NCBI GenBank assembly: GCA_023105745.1
Contig: JALGQZ010000001.1
Span: 59,559,937 to 59,623,936, forward strand
Direction of reading: 5' to 3'
DNA: 64,000 nt
Origin: Austropuccinia psidii
Lineage: Eukaryota > Basidiomycota > Pucciniomycetes > Pucciniales > Sphaerophragmiaceae
Shown: one piece after another, positions 13,412 through 26,285 of the stretch
Layout of the letters: each line of letters starts with the position of its first letter
Position numbering within the stretch: the first letter of the stretch is position 1
The notes under the pieces: model-generated
Seen by the model: the letters and a program-made list of their open reading frames with translations, nothing else
Database searches by the model: none
Told to the model about the DNA's origin: nothing
Made by a program: the position numbers and the translations under genes

Positions 13412-15352
13412 TGTAAGGTTTGACTATGAAAAAATAAGTAAAAGTTACTAATATTTTACTTATTGTACTATGAATGTCCTTATAGATAAAATAAATAAGA
13501 TAAAAAATAATCATAATAATAAAGAATTATTATAATTATGGCGTAAAAATAATTATATTATTAAATAAATATATTAATATAAGATAATTAATATATTTAA
13601 AAAGCACTTTATTATTGTTACCAACAAATAATAAAGGCGTAAAAAATTGTTTCTGATTAATAAAAAACAATTAATAACAATAATATTACTAATATTAAAG
13701 TTATAAATTAATATAAATACTATTTATACTAATTAAAGAATTATAAAAGTAATAATAGAGAGAAAATTATTATAAGCAGAAGAAATAACCTACTTTTAAC
13801 ACTTAATATAATAATTCTGAATGATTTTACGCCAAATAATATAAATACAACTTATTTGAATTGTATTTACAATAAAAATCAAGAGAAATTACAATTTATC
13901 TTGATTTTACGTGGATTTGAGATTCTTAAGAGAAGTTTAAACAAAACAGTAAGATAATTGAAGTAATCACATCAAGATTGCTTATTATAATAAGTATGAT
14001 ATTTTGTCTTTAAAAATATAAGAGCTTTATATATAAAGAATAAATAAATTACCTTTTTGTCTTAATTATTTAGTGTTTTTTAAGCATCTGAGGGGAAAAT
14101 AGAGTAAAAAGAGCTCTATTTATAGTGAATACCTCCCTTCTAGAGTCCAGAAGTCTTCTAGTAGACGTGTACTGATGCTTTCTACTAGAAATCATCAATA
14201 TTTTAAGGCTTGGTGATGATTACATCATGATAAAACCATCTTATCTCATTATTATGCCATTATTTAGAGTTATCACTATAACTCCAAGTTTGATGACATC
14301 ATAGGCTTGGCAGAAGCCTAAATTTGTGAATTTTCTTAGTATAAATCATAATATAATAGTATTAATCAGTTTTATCACTTATATGACTGCTAAACTTAAA
14401 ATAAGATTACAGTGAGTGATCATGAATGATCAAATTTAAGCTTAAACTTTGATTATTAATAGCTTTTAATTTATACACGCTAAAGCTACTCTGAGAGTGT
14501 ATTCTGATAACTTGGCATGTCCTCATTGAGCTGCCGAGAGAATTTCATTACATCATCAAAACTCTATCTGTGATGAATTTTCTTGTAATTAATCTTTTCT
14601 GTCAAAATTTAATATTTTAAACTTCAAACCATGATTTCAAGGGGTTATACCTTGAATATTGTAATAAAAATTATATCATTCTTGACAAATGAGCTAGTAA
14701 AATCTAACTGTCCACTGATTTTTAAGCTTGGACCATTTTCACAACAAACTGGTCAACAGCTCTATTGATTTTATTCAATAATCCATTACAAGTTTTAACC
14801 TTGTTTATAACTTGTGAAATAAAGCTCATATCTGTATTCCTACAGTAATTAAATGGTGAATTTATTTCTTGTTTATCTCTCTATCTTGTATATTTCAAGA
14901 GATATTAGCTAAAAACCATGAATATATGCATTGACCAAAAAAGTGCATATATTCAGCTTAATTCCTTAAGTATTGACTTTAGAGATTAGCTTTATAATTG
15001 TTTTATGTGTAGAGTCTTATGGAGAATCCAATGTTACTATTTATTTTACATGTTGTTTCATTGGATTCTGAGATAAATGAGGTTTTGTACCTTTTTTAAG
15101 ACATTATTACTTATACTTCAGTAATTATTGACTTTTCAGATATGCCATAAAAATGACATATGTGTATTTTAACATGAGGAATCTGATGATTTATTTAGTT
15201 GAAATGTTTTTTAATTAGATTCTGAGTTAATTCAGATTTTGTACTTAGTTATGGTATTTTACTAAATTTTGAGATAATTATCATAAGTATAATTATTACA
15301 GAAATTTTGCTGTGACCTTTTTGGATATGTGTTCATATCTCAAAGGCTCACA
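13412..15352 (-). mobile_element. solo LTR A (minus orientation), nested in D1
   Basis: This 1,941-bp LTR begins TGTGAGCCTTTGAGATATGA and ends AACCTTACA on the minus strand. It is a close relative of the 5' LTR at 57550-59515. Flanks are GTATT (13407-13411) and CTATT (15353-15357), a 5-bp duplication with one change. The D2 copy shows the uninterrupted target near 18,020, which acts as an empty site. No internal region accompanies it. Confidence 0.9.
14117..14124 (-). promoter_or_regulatory. TATA box of LTR A
   Basis: TATAAATA on the minus strand, followed by AGAGCTC and a pyrimidine-rich stretch. The same arrangement occurs in the other related LTRs. Confidence 0.6.
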
Positions 15353-16791
15353 CTATTGCAACAAGTAATAGTTTGATTTATATTGCTTTACGTCTTTCTT
15401 ATTGATTCTGAAAGGTTTTAAAGCTTAAGAAAAAGTTCTAACTAATACTTACTTGTTGGTAACAAAGATATAATTGGATAATAAGATTATTTGGAAAAAA
15501 CAGCAAGAGGAGGCTTCTTTTAAGTCAAAGATATCTCACAGAGGCATTCCAAGGAGCAAACTGAAAAACCAGTGAGTGAGAAAGAAATAATCCTTTTTGG
15601 ATTAATGGTTGCATCATCTGTTGTCATGTAAGATTATCATAATTACTTAATTAAGACTTTTATGTGAATACCAACCCATTTATGGTTAAGAATAAAAGGA
15701 GTAACAACTGTAAATATTCTTTTATTTCAAAATAAAAATTAATTTCCAAAATTTATAAGCTTTATTGGAAATTTCAGCACAGGTTGTATTTTCTGTGAAT
15801 TTTTGAAGATTCAGTGTTTCACATAGAATAATCAAAATAGACTGTAAGTAAAAATTTTAATTTTACTTATGAAACCATAATTCTTTTTGGTTTATTTATG
15901 AATCATGCTATTATCCATTTTTCCTGAAAGCTTAAGAAATATTAACTAAGAACTGTATTTTTAATGAATTTTTGAAGTTTTTACCTTATTTCTATGTAGA
16001 ATTGCAAATAGCACAGTGTAGCTGGTTGCTATGAGATAAATCACTGGATACTAGTACCAAAAGGGTTTGAATTACTATTTTAGGGTTTAAAAACTTGAAA
16101 TGATTAATAATTGACATTTCTAAAGGACTCTAAGTTGCTCTTTACCTCCTTGTCATGTCAAAATAGCATCTCATTTGCAATTTTATTATGATTTAATGAG
16201 AGTTTAAATTGCAACCAAGTTCCCAAAATGTTTTAGTATACCAATTAGGCCATTATCAGCCACGGATACAAGCTTTAGAGCCTTGGAATTTGGGCTCCCT
16301 GAATCTCTTTGATGTCTTTTGTCCCCCTTAGCTATTTTCATGTCAAAAATAGTAATTCAGGCTTCAAGACTGATATCAACTATGGGTGTACCAAAACTGT
16401 AGGTAAGAGCATGCATAACACTACCCTTAGTGTATATGTAACATGGGATTTATCACATTCCTATTATCTTGGCATGAATTTGAGAAAAACAAAAATTTTC
16501 ACAATTCTTTTATATGGTATTGAAGTTTTTTTCATATAACCACCTCATAAATTTAATTTAAGATCATCCACACTATGGATCTACCCTGGTGAAATTTTGT
16601 GTAGAATCCAAATTTGGTCTTAAATTTATGGATTTACTTACTCAAAAAGAATTATCAATTCTTTCTGAAATGAAAAATGATGAATTATGGATATATGCAT
16701 GACTTATGGGTTATGCATAGCTCAGAATTTATTTTAATATTAACTTTGGCCTATTGAGGTATGTAAAATATACCTCAAGGCTCACAATTGT

Positions 16792-17573
16792 TGATGTGTA
16801 GTTATTGTGGAATAAAATTAACAATCAATATGCCTCTCAAACAGTAATAAAGAGAGGTAGAGCTGTGATGGACTGGGCAGCAATTTCATATTGGGGAAAT
16901 ATAGATGAGTTCATCTGAAAGTGCCAAAATGCCATGATTTATATGGAATTAGTAAACATCAAAATTTCCCCCAATGTTCTTTCCTACCAGCTTCTTGGAA
17001 AATTATGTGATGACAGAAATATGTATCATCTTGGTGATAGCTTAGCTATTTCACCTGATGCCACTGAAAATCCCAGTAAAACTCTTAACTGCATTTAAGG
17101 TTTTGCTCATCACAAAGAATTTAAACATCACTCTTCATATGATGAAAGAAATCTTCAGATTTGATAATAGGTGCAAATATGAATCCACAATATCCAAGTA
17201 AAATGGTATATTTTTGTGCCAATGGGACTCACAATCCCTTTAATACCACACATAAGCCTAATGAATGGTATGTTGAATTCCTTCATCTTCAACCAAAGAG
17301 AAAGATAATAAATAAGTCAAATTACCCCCTGCCACTCATCTATCAACTGAACGGGCTATAATAACCAATCTGGAAAAAAATCTATGAAGCACCCAAGTAA
17401 TAATATATTATGAAGCCACTCATAAAACATTTGATAAAGGATTGTCTTTTATTGAGTTCACTGAAATTTAATCCTTTACTGTTTCAATGGTTGATCCATC
17501 CAGTGAACTATATGGCAAAGGAATGGGATCAGTAAATCTGATTGTTAATGGTAGCCTGATTATGATCAAAGAA
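16792..17573 (+). pseudogene. Ty1/copia gag C-terminus and protease start (host element, piece 2)
   Basis: The frame continues copia gag with LLWNKINNQYASQ, then AVMDWAAISYWGNIDEF, LSYQLLGKLCDDRNMYHL and a cysteine/histidine cluster (YFCANGTHNPFNTTHKPNEW at 17,210-17,275). That cluster is typical of gag in rust copia elements. Several stops interrupt it. From about 17,485 the frame reads VDPSSELYGKGMGSVNLIV and LIMIKE, the start of the protease region. It is cut at 17573 by solo LTR D2 and resumes at 19482. Confidence 0.85.
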
Positions 17574-19476
17574 TGTAAGATGTGACCATGAAACTGATGA
17601 TAATATTACTATTAATCAACAGTACTATGTCTGTTCTTATGAAATATAATAATAAAATATTATTATAACCACAATTAAATAATTAAAAAATTATTTCTTT
17701 CACGTGTTAAGCACTAATAGTGATTTTAACAGTGAGCAAGTAATTGTCTACAAGAATCAATTACAAGAAGAATTTTAACAATAAAAACTTCTTTTATTCA
17801 AATAATAAAATTATTTTAATATATAATTATCTTTTTCAAGAATAATTATAAAGCTAATCCTTGAAGAAAACTATTACTAGAGAAAAACTTTAAGAATTGA
17901 AGATAAATGACTCACTAATACTCCAAAGAACTTATTGATAGATAAAAGTAGAGAAATTTGATGTAGAATTGTGGATTTAAGAGATCAAAATGATTTATAA
18001 CAGGATTACAACAATATATAGTTGGATTCTATGATTTCACGTCTTTCTGATTGATTCTGAAAGATTTAAAACACTTAAGAATAGTATAACTAATACTTAC
18101 TTGTTCGTAACAATGATATAAAATGATAATAAGATGATGATGCGGAAAAAACAGCAAGAGAAGGCCTCTTTTAAGTCAACAACAGCTCACAGAGGCGTGC
18201 CATGGAGCAAACTGAAAAACCAGTGAGTGAGAAAGCATTAAACCCTTTTGGATTAGTACTTAGATCATCTGTTGTCACGTAAAATTGTCATAATTGCTTA
18301 ATTGATGCTTTTACATGACTACCAACCCCAATATGGTTAAGAATAAAAGGAGTAACATTTGTAAATCTTCTTTTATTCCAAAGTAATCATTGATTTCCCA
18401 AAGTTATCAATGTTATTGAAAATTTCATCACAGGTTGTATTTACTGTGAATTTTTGAAGATTCAGTGTTTCACGTAGAATAACCAAAAATGGACTGTAAG
18501 TAAAACTGTAATTCTTCTTGGTTGTACCATAGATAATACAGTTCTCAATTGGTCCTGAAAGTTTCAGAAGGATTCATTAAGAATTGTATTTTTAATGAAT
18601 TTTTGAAGTTTTTACCTCATTTCTACGTAGAATTGCAAATATCAGTATTTGACTGGTTGCTATGAGGTAAATCAATGGATAAAAGTCCAAAAAGGGTTTT
18701 AATTACTCTTTTGGGGTTTATCCATGGAAAGTCATTAGTAATTGACATGGTTACAGGAGTGTAAGTAGCTCTTTACCTCCTTGGCACATCAAAATAGCAG
18801 GTTATTTGCTATTTTCTGGTGTTTTACAGTAGTTGTAACTTGGTAACCAAGTTCTCAAAGAGGTTTAGTTTACCAATTGGGTCACGATCAGCCATGGAAC
18901 CAAGCTTTGGCGCTATCCATGCCTCTGGGGCCTCAGAAGTTGGGTACCCTGGCTCTCTTTGATGTCTTTTGTCCCCCTTGCTTATTTTTCATGTCAAAAT
19001 AGAAATTTAAGCTTAAAGTGAGATATCCACTATGGGTGTACCAAAAGTCCATGTAAGAATACCATGATATTAAGTGCTCAAAACATGAATAACACTATTC
19101 TTAGTGTATATGTAACATGGGATTTTTCACTTTCCCATTATTTTGGCGTAAAATCAAGAAAAACAAAAATTTTCACGGATCTTTTATGTGGTATTAATGA
19201 TGTGGTGTTGAATTATTTTCCATATTACCACCTCAAAGAATTAATTTGAGCTTATTCACTCTATGGAGCTACCCTAGGTGAATTTTTGTGTAGAATCCAA
19301 ATCTGGCCTTAAATCCATGGATTTACTTACTCAATAAAAAGATATTCATCTTTTCTGAAATCAAAAATGATGAATTTTGAATATATGCATGATTTATGAG
19401 TTATGTATAATTCAAAATTTCTTTTTAAGATAATTGTGGCCTATTTGGGTATGTAGAATATATCTCAAGGATCACA
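17574..19476 (-). mobile_element. solo LTR D2 (minus orientation) with perfect target duplication
   Basis: This 1,903-bp LTR has the same family termini as D1 (TGTGATCC...CATCTTACA on the minus strand). It is flanked by AAGAA at 17569-17573 and AAGAA at 19477-19481, a perfect 5-bp target-site duplication. Collapsing one AAGAA restores the copia coding frame (IKE joined to CVYVP). It is a solo LTR because the surrounding coding sequence belongs to the copia host on the opposite strand. Confidence 0.92.
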
Positions 19477-19481
19477 AAGAA

Positions 19482-19781
19482 TGTGTATATGTTCCTTGAA
19501 TATTTATGAAAATCATCAGCTTACTACAGCTGTTTGATGGAGATATTACCATTAGCAAGTTTCCTACCAACCAACATACAATAATCAGTCAGGATATTGT
19601 CATTAATGGGATAATAATCAATCTGTTGATGGTAGTTGATTGCAATCCTCCTCAAACTAATCCTGAAAAATCCATTTTATGGAATAAAATATTTGGACAT
19701 TTTGAGCCTTTGAGATATAACAAAATATCGAAAAAGGTCATAAAACAACTTTACAAAACTTATTTTATCAATAATAATTAA
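19482..19781 (+). pseudogene. Ty1/copia protease/pre-integrase region (host element, piece 3)
   Basis: After the D2 insertion the copia frame continues with ECVYVP, then MKIISLLQLFDGDITISKF. It goes on to the pre-integrase signature ILWNKIFGHFEP (usual form LWHxRLGH). It ends at a stop at 19779-19781, just before Ty3 LTR sequence begins. The rest of integrase, reverse transcriptase and RNase H of this copia element is missing from the window. Confidence 0.8.
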
Positions 19782-19785
19782 GATT

Positions 19786-21498
19786 AGAATATTAAAATAA
19801 GAAAAAATGCCACAGAAAGGCATAACTTCTTGATTATCTCAGAAAAAAATGAATAAAAATTTGAAATAAATTACACCATTAGATTTTCCATCAATTACTA
19901 CACATATAGCTTTCCTATGTCATATCTGTAAAGCCAATACTTACTGAGATAGCCTGAATATATGAACTTTTATCATCACTGCATATATTCATGGTTTTTA
20001 GCTCATATCTTTTGAAATATGCATGATGAAGAGTTGATCCAAAAACTAATTTACCACTGAATAGCTGTAAGAAGACAGAAACAAAGTTTATTTGGAAGCC
20101 TATAAACAAAGTTAAAACTTACAAGGGTTTATTGAGAAAAACAGCAATAGTAGTTGACCACTTTAATTTAAAAGTGGTCCAAAATTAAAAACAGTAAGTA
20201 TTAAGATTCTAATAGCTCATATTTGAATAATTAGGTAATTTTTATCATGATATTAAAGGTATAACCTCCTGAAATGATGGCTTGAAGTTTAAAATAGTAG
20301 ATTTTGACAGAAAAGATGAGTTACAAGAAAAATTATCAAAAATAGAGTTTTGATGAGATAATCAAATTATCTTGGTAACTTAGTAACGAAATTCCAAGAT
20401 AACACATTTCACACTCTGAAGAGCTGTAGCATAAATAAATCAAAAGTAATTAATCATCAAAGTAAAAGCTTAAAAATGATCATTTATGATCACCAACTGT
20501 AATCTTATTCTTAGTTTAACAGTTAGATAAGTCATAAAGATGGTGCATAATAGTACATTATGGTTAGAGCTAATAAAATACACAAATTTTAACCTTTTTT
20601 CCAAGCCTATGAGGTCAGGAAACTTGGTGTTTCAGTGATAACTCTAAATAATGGCATAATAATGAGAGAAGAAGGTTTAATTATGATATAATCATCACTA
20701 AGCCTTGAAATATTAATCAACTCTGGTGGACACCATTGTTAAAGCTCTGCTAGAATCCTTCTTGACCCTAAGGGAAGGAATTTAATATAAATAGAGCTTC
20801 TTTCCCTCTATTTTCCCCTCAGACACATTAAATTAAAAGGTAATTTACTTATTCTTTATATATAGCAATATTATATTATTAAATACCAAAGATAAGCCTT
20901 GTAGTAATAACTATCTTTGATGTGATTGATCCAATATTTTTATTTTTTGCTTAAATTATCCTAAAAATTTCTAAATACACATAAAAATAGTTAAATTTGT
21001 AACTTTTTTCTTCATTGTAAATCAAGTTTATATAAGTTGTATTTATATTCTTAGGAATAAATTTATTAAAAATTATTATATTAAGTGTTAAAATCAGGTC
21101 ATTTTCTCTTATTATAATATTTTTCTCTTTCCTATCATTTTCAATAGTTCTTTTATTGATATAAATAGTATATATACTAGTATATAGCCTTCATATTAGT
21201 AATATTGTTGCTAAAAGTTGGTTTGTATTATTAGATAAACACTTTTCATGCCTTTACTACTTGTTGGTAGCAATAATAAAGTCCCACAATTATATCACTT
21301 ATCAAATATTAATATACTTATTTTGATTTTATTATTTTATTTATTTAAATGATATAATTATATTTACACCAAAAGTATAATAATTCTTCATTATTATACT
21401 TATTTTTGACATTATTACTCATTTAATTTACGAAATTTGAAATACAATAAGTAAAATATTTGTAATTCTTACTTATTTTCTCATAGTCAAGCCTTACA
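19786..21498 (+). mobile_element. 5' LTR of Ty3 element B, 5'-truncated
   Basis: Homologous to the 57550-59515 LTR and ends GCCTTACA at 21498. About the first 45 bases (TGTGARCC onward) are not recognisable, so its left end is truncated or eroded. It is followed by TTTGGGGGCCTG, as in the other copy, which is a candidate primer-binding site (TGGGGGCCTG). Internal gag sequence of the same family starts about 450 bp downstream. Confidence 0.8.
20786..20793 (+). promoter_or_regulatory. TATA box of LTR B
   Basis: TATAAATA followed by AGAGCTTC and a pyrimidine-rich stretch, at the position homologous to the TATA box in the 57.5-kb LTR. Confidence 0.6.
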
Positions 21499-21952
21499 TT
21501 TGGGGGCCTGAACATTATTTTTACTTCAAATACATTTAAAAAGATTAAAATTGGGTTTATTCAATAATAAATTATATTCATAATGATAAAGTTATATAAT
21601 AATTTTAAAAGCTATTGAGGAATTTGGAGAGCAATTGTACTGTCTTACACATAGTTTTTCACATCCTTAGACTTTCAAGAACTTCCTTTGAGTGACTCTA
21701 GTTATGAGAAATGACATTAAAACATTGAAAATAGACTTATATTACAATTTAATTTTAAAAGAATAATATAAACTTTTATTTTATTTTTTACAAATAAAAA
21801 TACATTAAAAAATCACTTCATTCTTTTTCATTCAGCTCTTCTACTAATTTCTTTGATTTAAAAAGATATGAAAGATTTTTTTACATGGAAATAACCATAT
21901 ATTTCAAAAAGAAGACTTTTACAAAAAAAATTATATTAATAAACCTTTTTAA

Positions 21953-24303
21953 GTGTTTAAAGACAATACAACAGAGGACAATCAAGCCACTGTTGAAATA
22001 CTGGTGGAAGAAACGTGTGAAATATATCCAAAACCAGAATTAAATAAGAAAATAAAAGATAAGAAATTAGTTTTTCCGGGACCCACCATTCAGGACTCTG
22101 AAGGTGAGTGCCACTCTAAAATTACCATAAAAAGATTTTTCTCTAATATATTTTTATCTCTTATTCTTTCAATATGGCTACTAGAAGAGGTTCCCAATAA
22201 TACATCCAATCAGATGGAGGTGAGCTCAGGAGTGGAAATGATCCCAGAAAAGGGAAAAGAAAGAGAAAAATGCCCAGTGGAACATAATTAACACAGTGAA
22301 TAACCATAAAAAGATTTTTTTCTAATATCTTTCTATCTTTTATTATTGCAATATGACTACTAGAAGAGGTTCCCAATACTCAATTCAATAAGATGGAGGT
22401 GGACTAAGAAGTGGAAATGATCCCACAAAAGGGAAAAGAAAGAGAAAAATACCCAGTGGAACAGAATTCACACAGGGAAGTGCCATATCCCAAAGGCAAG
22501 TCCCTGAAATTCCTGCTATTTTTGAACCTGAACTGAAATTATGTATGAGTCACTCCAAAAGAAACCAATCACATTCAGAGGGCTCAAATAGACATATATA
22601 CAAGCCATTACAAACAGTATTACATAGTATACAAGAACAAGGATTAGGAAATTTTGCCACAAATGAACCAAGGAGTGCTGACCTCCTGGCATATTCCCAA
22701 AACAATCCTCAAAGAGGAGTAAATAGTGGGATACTCCAATTGATTGATTCCACTGTCATACAAGCCACAAATCAAAAAAATTTGGGAGTACCATGCCAAA
22801 AAGATGGAGGAAATCAAGGAAGACGCCCCAGTAGCTTCTACCAGCAAGCCACAAGTCAGCCAACCTCCCCAAGAGGGGAAGACAGAACTTTGATGGAATT
22901 AAAGGACAAAGTGGAACAAAGAATGAGGCAAACCCATTTTCCAAAGAAATAAATTTGTCTCCTGATGTTGTAAATACTTTAACAGAGATCAAAAAACGTA
23001 TATTACCTTTGTAAGACATATCAAATTAGTTTATAATCTTTAACACAAGTTTTTGTACAAAAAAAAGAAATAGACAGAATTCAATTTATGGTTGAAAATG
23101 ATAAACCAAAAGTCTTAATTGATAATACTCAGAAATTAATACAAGGAAAGCATGAATTGTATAAGTACATAAAAGATATCACAGAAAAAACTTTGAAAAT
23201 CAATCATGAAATGAGTATTGACAATCTGACAGAAAAATTGAATTAATTAACCATTTCTGTTTCAACATTTGAAGAAAAGACTTCATCACACAAGAAATTA
23301 CTTCTAGATCATGTAGAAAAAAGTGATGAAGCAAGAATGAATCTTAAAAATGGCATCCAAAGTGAAATAAGACTTATTACTGAGAAAATGGACAAAATAA
23401 ATGAGGATAACTTAAAAATTCTGATGTTGTAAACCCCATCTTCTCACATAAAAGGTCCTATCAAGCTAAAAGAAAAGATAACAAATCTCTTCATAGCAGA
23501 CATGGACCATCAAGACTACAGTCAAGAATTGATTAAAGGGCCACATCAACATAAAGAATGGCCAAAACTCATAGGTGAAGGTAAATGTGACCACATGTCA
23601 CTTATTAAGAAAATTGATATGTTTCAAGAATATTATTCCATAACATATTAATCAATCACTGCAAGATTATACTCCTTATTTGAAAAATCTGCAAAAAGAT
23701 GGTATTATGGCATAAGAAAAATAAATGGCAAAAAGACTTGGTCCTGGTGGAAAATTGGAAAAATAACTAAGTGAGAAAATGATGCCTGGAGGTACAAAAT
23801 AGAAAATTCATTTGAAAATTCCTTCTTTGACCCAGACAAGGATAAACATTTATCTTGGTTCTTAAAAAAAGTTGAAATATTAAATGCATTATATACAGAA
23901 ATGTCACAGAAAATGGTGCATATGAAGATACTTCAAGAATGTGGAGGAGAACTAGAAAGTTCCCTGAGAAGCAGATTAATAGAACCATGTCCCTCAGAGG
24001 AGTACATTAGCTCACCAGAAGACATATTGACTAGGACTAAAAATGGTAGGAAACGGAAAAAAATAGATATTAAAAGTTCAAATAAGCCATTTGTTAGGAA
24101 AGAAAAACAAAAAGAAGATTTAAAACTCACTACATCCAACACTAATGAGCCAAGGAAGTACCATGAATGTGGTGGTATTGGGAACTTAGCCAATGATTTT
24201 CTTAAAAAGGAAAAGATCAATTAAATTGTGGAAACAGATGACCACAATGACAAAGAAGAAGAATATTATTCTGAAAAAGACACTGAAGAATCAGAAACCT
24301 CTT
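21953..24303 (+). pseudogene. Ty3/gypsy gag of element B, decayed
   Basis: A leader frame (KDNTTEDNQATVE...) is followed by GTGAGT at about 22105, as in element C. Gag fragments then run from 22545 (SHSEGSNRH) through 23400 (SHQK-type coiled region) to 23901-24224. The zinc knuckle at the C-terminus is damaged (CHECGGIGNLAND, lacking the His and last Cys). Multiple stops and frameshifts and a 179-bp duplication near 22123-22477 make it inactive. Gag order and content match element C at 60-62 kb. Confidence 0.85.
22123..22477 (+). repeat. 179-bp tandem duplication within gag of element B
   Basis: The segment beginning ACCATAAAAAGATTTTT at 22123 recurs at 22302 and includes the gag start region (TACTAGAAGAGGTTCCCAAT). 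The two copies have diverged by several substitutions. Element C has only one copy, so the duplication arose in this lineage. Confidence 0.85.
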
Positions 24304-24503
24304 AAAGCTATTAAATTACTATAAATAATTCCCCAATTCATAATATTGATTTGATATATGAATTGCTAGATGTAAATTCAAACTTACCACAAGCTGGAAC
24401 ATCTGATACAAGACTCACAAATATACAACATGCCAAACTGCATAGCACCAAAGCTGAAATAGGAGCAGGATATACAGCTGAAAAATAAAGTATAAGTATT
24501 GTT

Positions 24504-26285
24504 ATGGTAGAAAACCAACAGTCAAAAGTAAACCTGGACAAAGGGGAATACTGCATCTGTATTGGGAAGAATTATTCACATAAAATTATACCAGATTGGG
24601 AAGAGAAACTTATACCAATAAAAGTGGTTAAATTTAGTAGTGCAAGTGAAAGGATGAAGTCCCTTGGAATAATTGAATTAACACTTGTTTTTTCCCACCC
24701 TTCCCCATGTATAAGAGTGAAAGTAGAGTTTTTAGTAATGGACAACTGTACTAGTAACAATTTTATACTTGGAAATGATTACTTGTAAATCTATGGTATA
24801 GATATCTCTAACCAGAACAAAAAGATATTTCACCATAGGGGACACTAAAAGACAGAAATTTGGTTTATTAAACAATAAAAAACAAATCACTGTTATGAAA
24901 AATCAAGCTAAAATCCCAGAATTAAATTAATTAATAATTGAACAGCTTATAGAGGAAGAATTCAATCAAGACTTAGGAGAAAAAATGGAGAAAAAATTAA
25001 TCAATCTCTTATTCAAATACAAAAGTGCTTTTGTAACAGACAAAGAGCCACTAAGTGCTATCATTGGATATGAGGTAGAAATTATTCTCAATGCGGAAAG
25101 AGTTTATCCAACCCTTTTAAGAAGACCAGCTTACCCAGCTAACCCAAGAGTTAGAGAAGACTTAGAGGTACACATTAAAGAATTAATGGACCTAGGGGTA
25201 TCAAAGGAAATAGGACATACTGAACAGGTAGAGTTCACTACACATGTTATTATAAATTTACATAATGGTAAATAAAGGATGGCAGGGGAATTTAGAGCTC
25301 TAAACACCTATACTATCCCTGACAGATATCCAATACCCAGGATACATGAGACATTAACACAATTGTCACAGGCTAAGCTCATTAAAGCTATGGATGCCCT
25401 AAAGTGTTTTTATATCAGAATGTCTTGACAGAAGCTTACATATAGCTACTAAGTATAAAAGTCCATTGTGGAATATATCAATACCTGAGAATGAATTTTA
25501 GTATAAAAATGTGCCTTCAAATTATCAAAGAATGATGAATACCATATTTCCTGAAGAATTATCAGGGGGATGGCTAATCATCTAAATTGATGGTATTATA
25601 GTTTGCTCAGAAAATTGGTAAAATAACCTGACAAGACTAGAAAGAGTCTTACAGAATATAGTTCAAGTAAATATGAAAATCTCCTTGAAACAATTTCATT
25701 TTGCATACAGTGAACTAAAAGCACTGGGACATGTTGTATTTGGACTAGGTTTGAGAATAGATAAAAATAAAGTAGCAGCAGTAATAATTAAACCAATTAC
25801 CAAAACAAAAAAGGAAATGAAATCATTTCTAGTATTTGCTGGTTATTACAGACAGCATATAAAAGACTTTGAAAGAATTTTCAAATACTTGTATAAACTC
25901 TGTTACCAACAGACAGTCTATGAAATGACTGAAGAAAGAGCTAAATAATGTGAGGGGCTATAGAAAGCTCTCACAAATTCCCCATTTCTTCTAATACCAG
26001 ATTGTAAGCTAACTTCTAAGCCTTACATTGATGCTGGTGGAGAAGGATTACATTTTGCACTACACCAAACACAAATCATCAATAATAAACCTGTTGAGGG
26101 ACCAATTTGTTTTTTTTAAAGAAAAATTAAGCCAACAGGAGCAAAATACGGAGCAAGCCAAATGGAATGCCTTTTCTTACTGTAGGCTTTGGAAAAACTA
26201 CAGTATTACTTAGATGGAAAAGTGTTTGATGTAATAACAGATTGTATTGCTTTAAAATCTTTATTAAACATGAAGACACCAAATA
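24504..26285 (+). pseudogene. Ty3/gypsy pol of element B: protease, reverse transcriptase, RNase H (first part)
   Basis: Protease-like frame 24504-24788 ends in NFILGNDYL, but the catalytic DTG reads DKG. Reverse transcriptase fragments follow: 24985-25275, then FRALNTYTIPDRYPIPRIHE near 25300. The active-site region near 25,590 is broken by a stop and reads IDG instead of YIDD. 25673-25948 carries the thumb/connection, and 26028-26285 the start of RNase H (VITDCIALKSLLNMKTPN). Several stops and shifts are present. At 26285 a solo LTR interrupts the gene, which continues at 28093. Confidence 0.85.

Larger units (their letters stand above)
13031..16786 (-). mobile_element. solo LTR D1 (minus orientation), itself interrupted by solo LTR A
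   Basis: On the minus strand it begins TGTGAGCCTTGAGG and ends CATCTTACA, the TG...CA termini shared by the other long LTRs here. Without the nested LTR it is about 1.81 kb. It is homologous over its whole length to the LTR at 17574-19476. It interrupts copia gag. The expected 5-bp duplication is present but worn (CTTGA left, ATTGT right), and removing it restores the gag reading frame across the junction. No internal retrotransposon sequence of its own is present, so it is a solo LTR left by recombination. Confidence 0.85.

Noticed and set aside
13031..19476. D1 and D2 as the paired LTRs of one short retrotransposon
   Set aside because: The sequence between them codes copia gag/protease on the opposite strand. 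The copia frame reads across each LTR when it is removed, and each LTR has its own 5-bp flanks. They are two separate solo LTRs.
24338..24760. Antisense frames opposite element B protease
   Set aside because: They are shadows of the sense pol frame, which has recognisable domain order.
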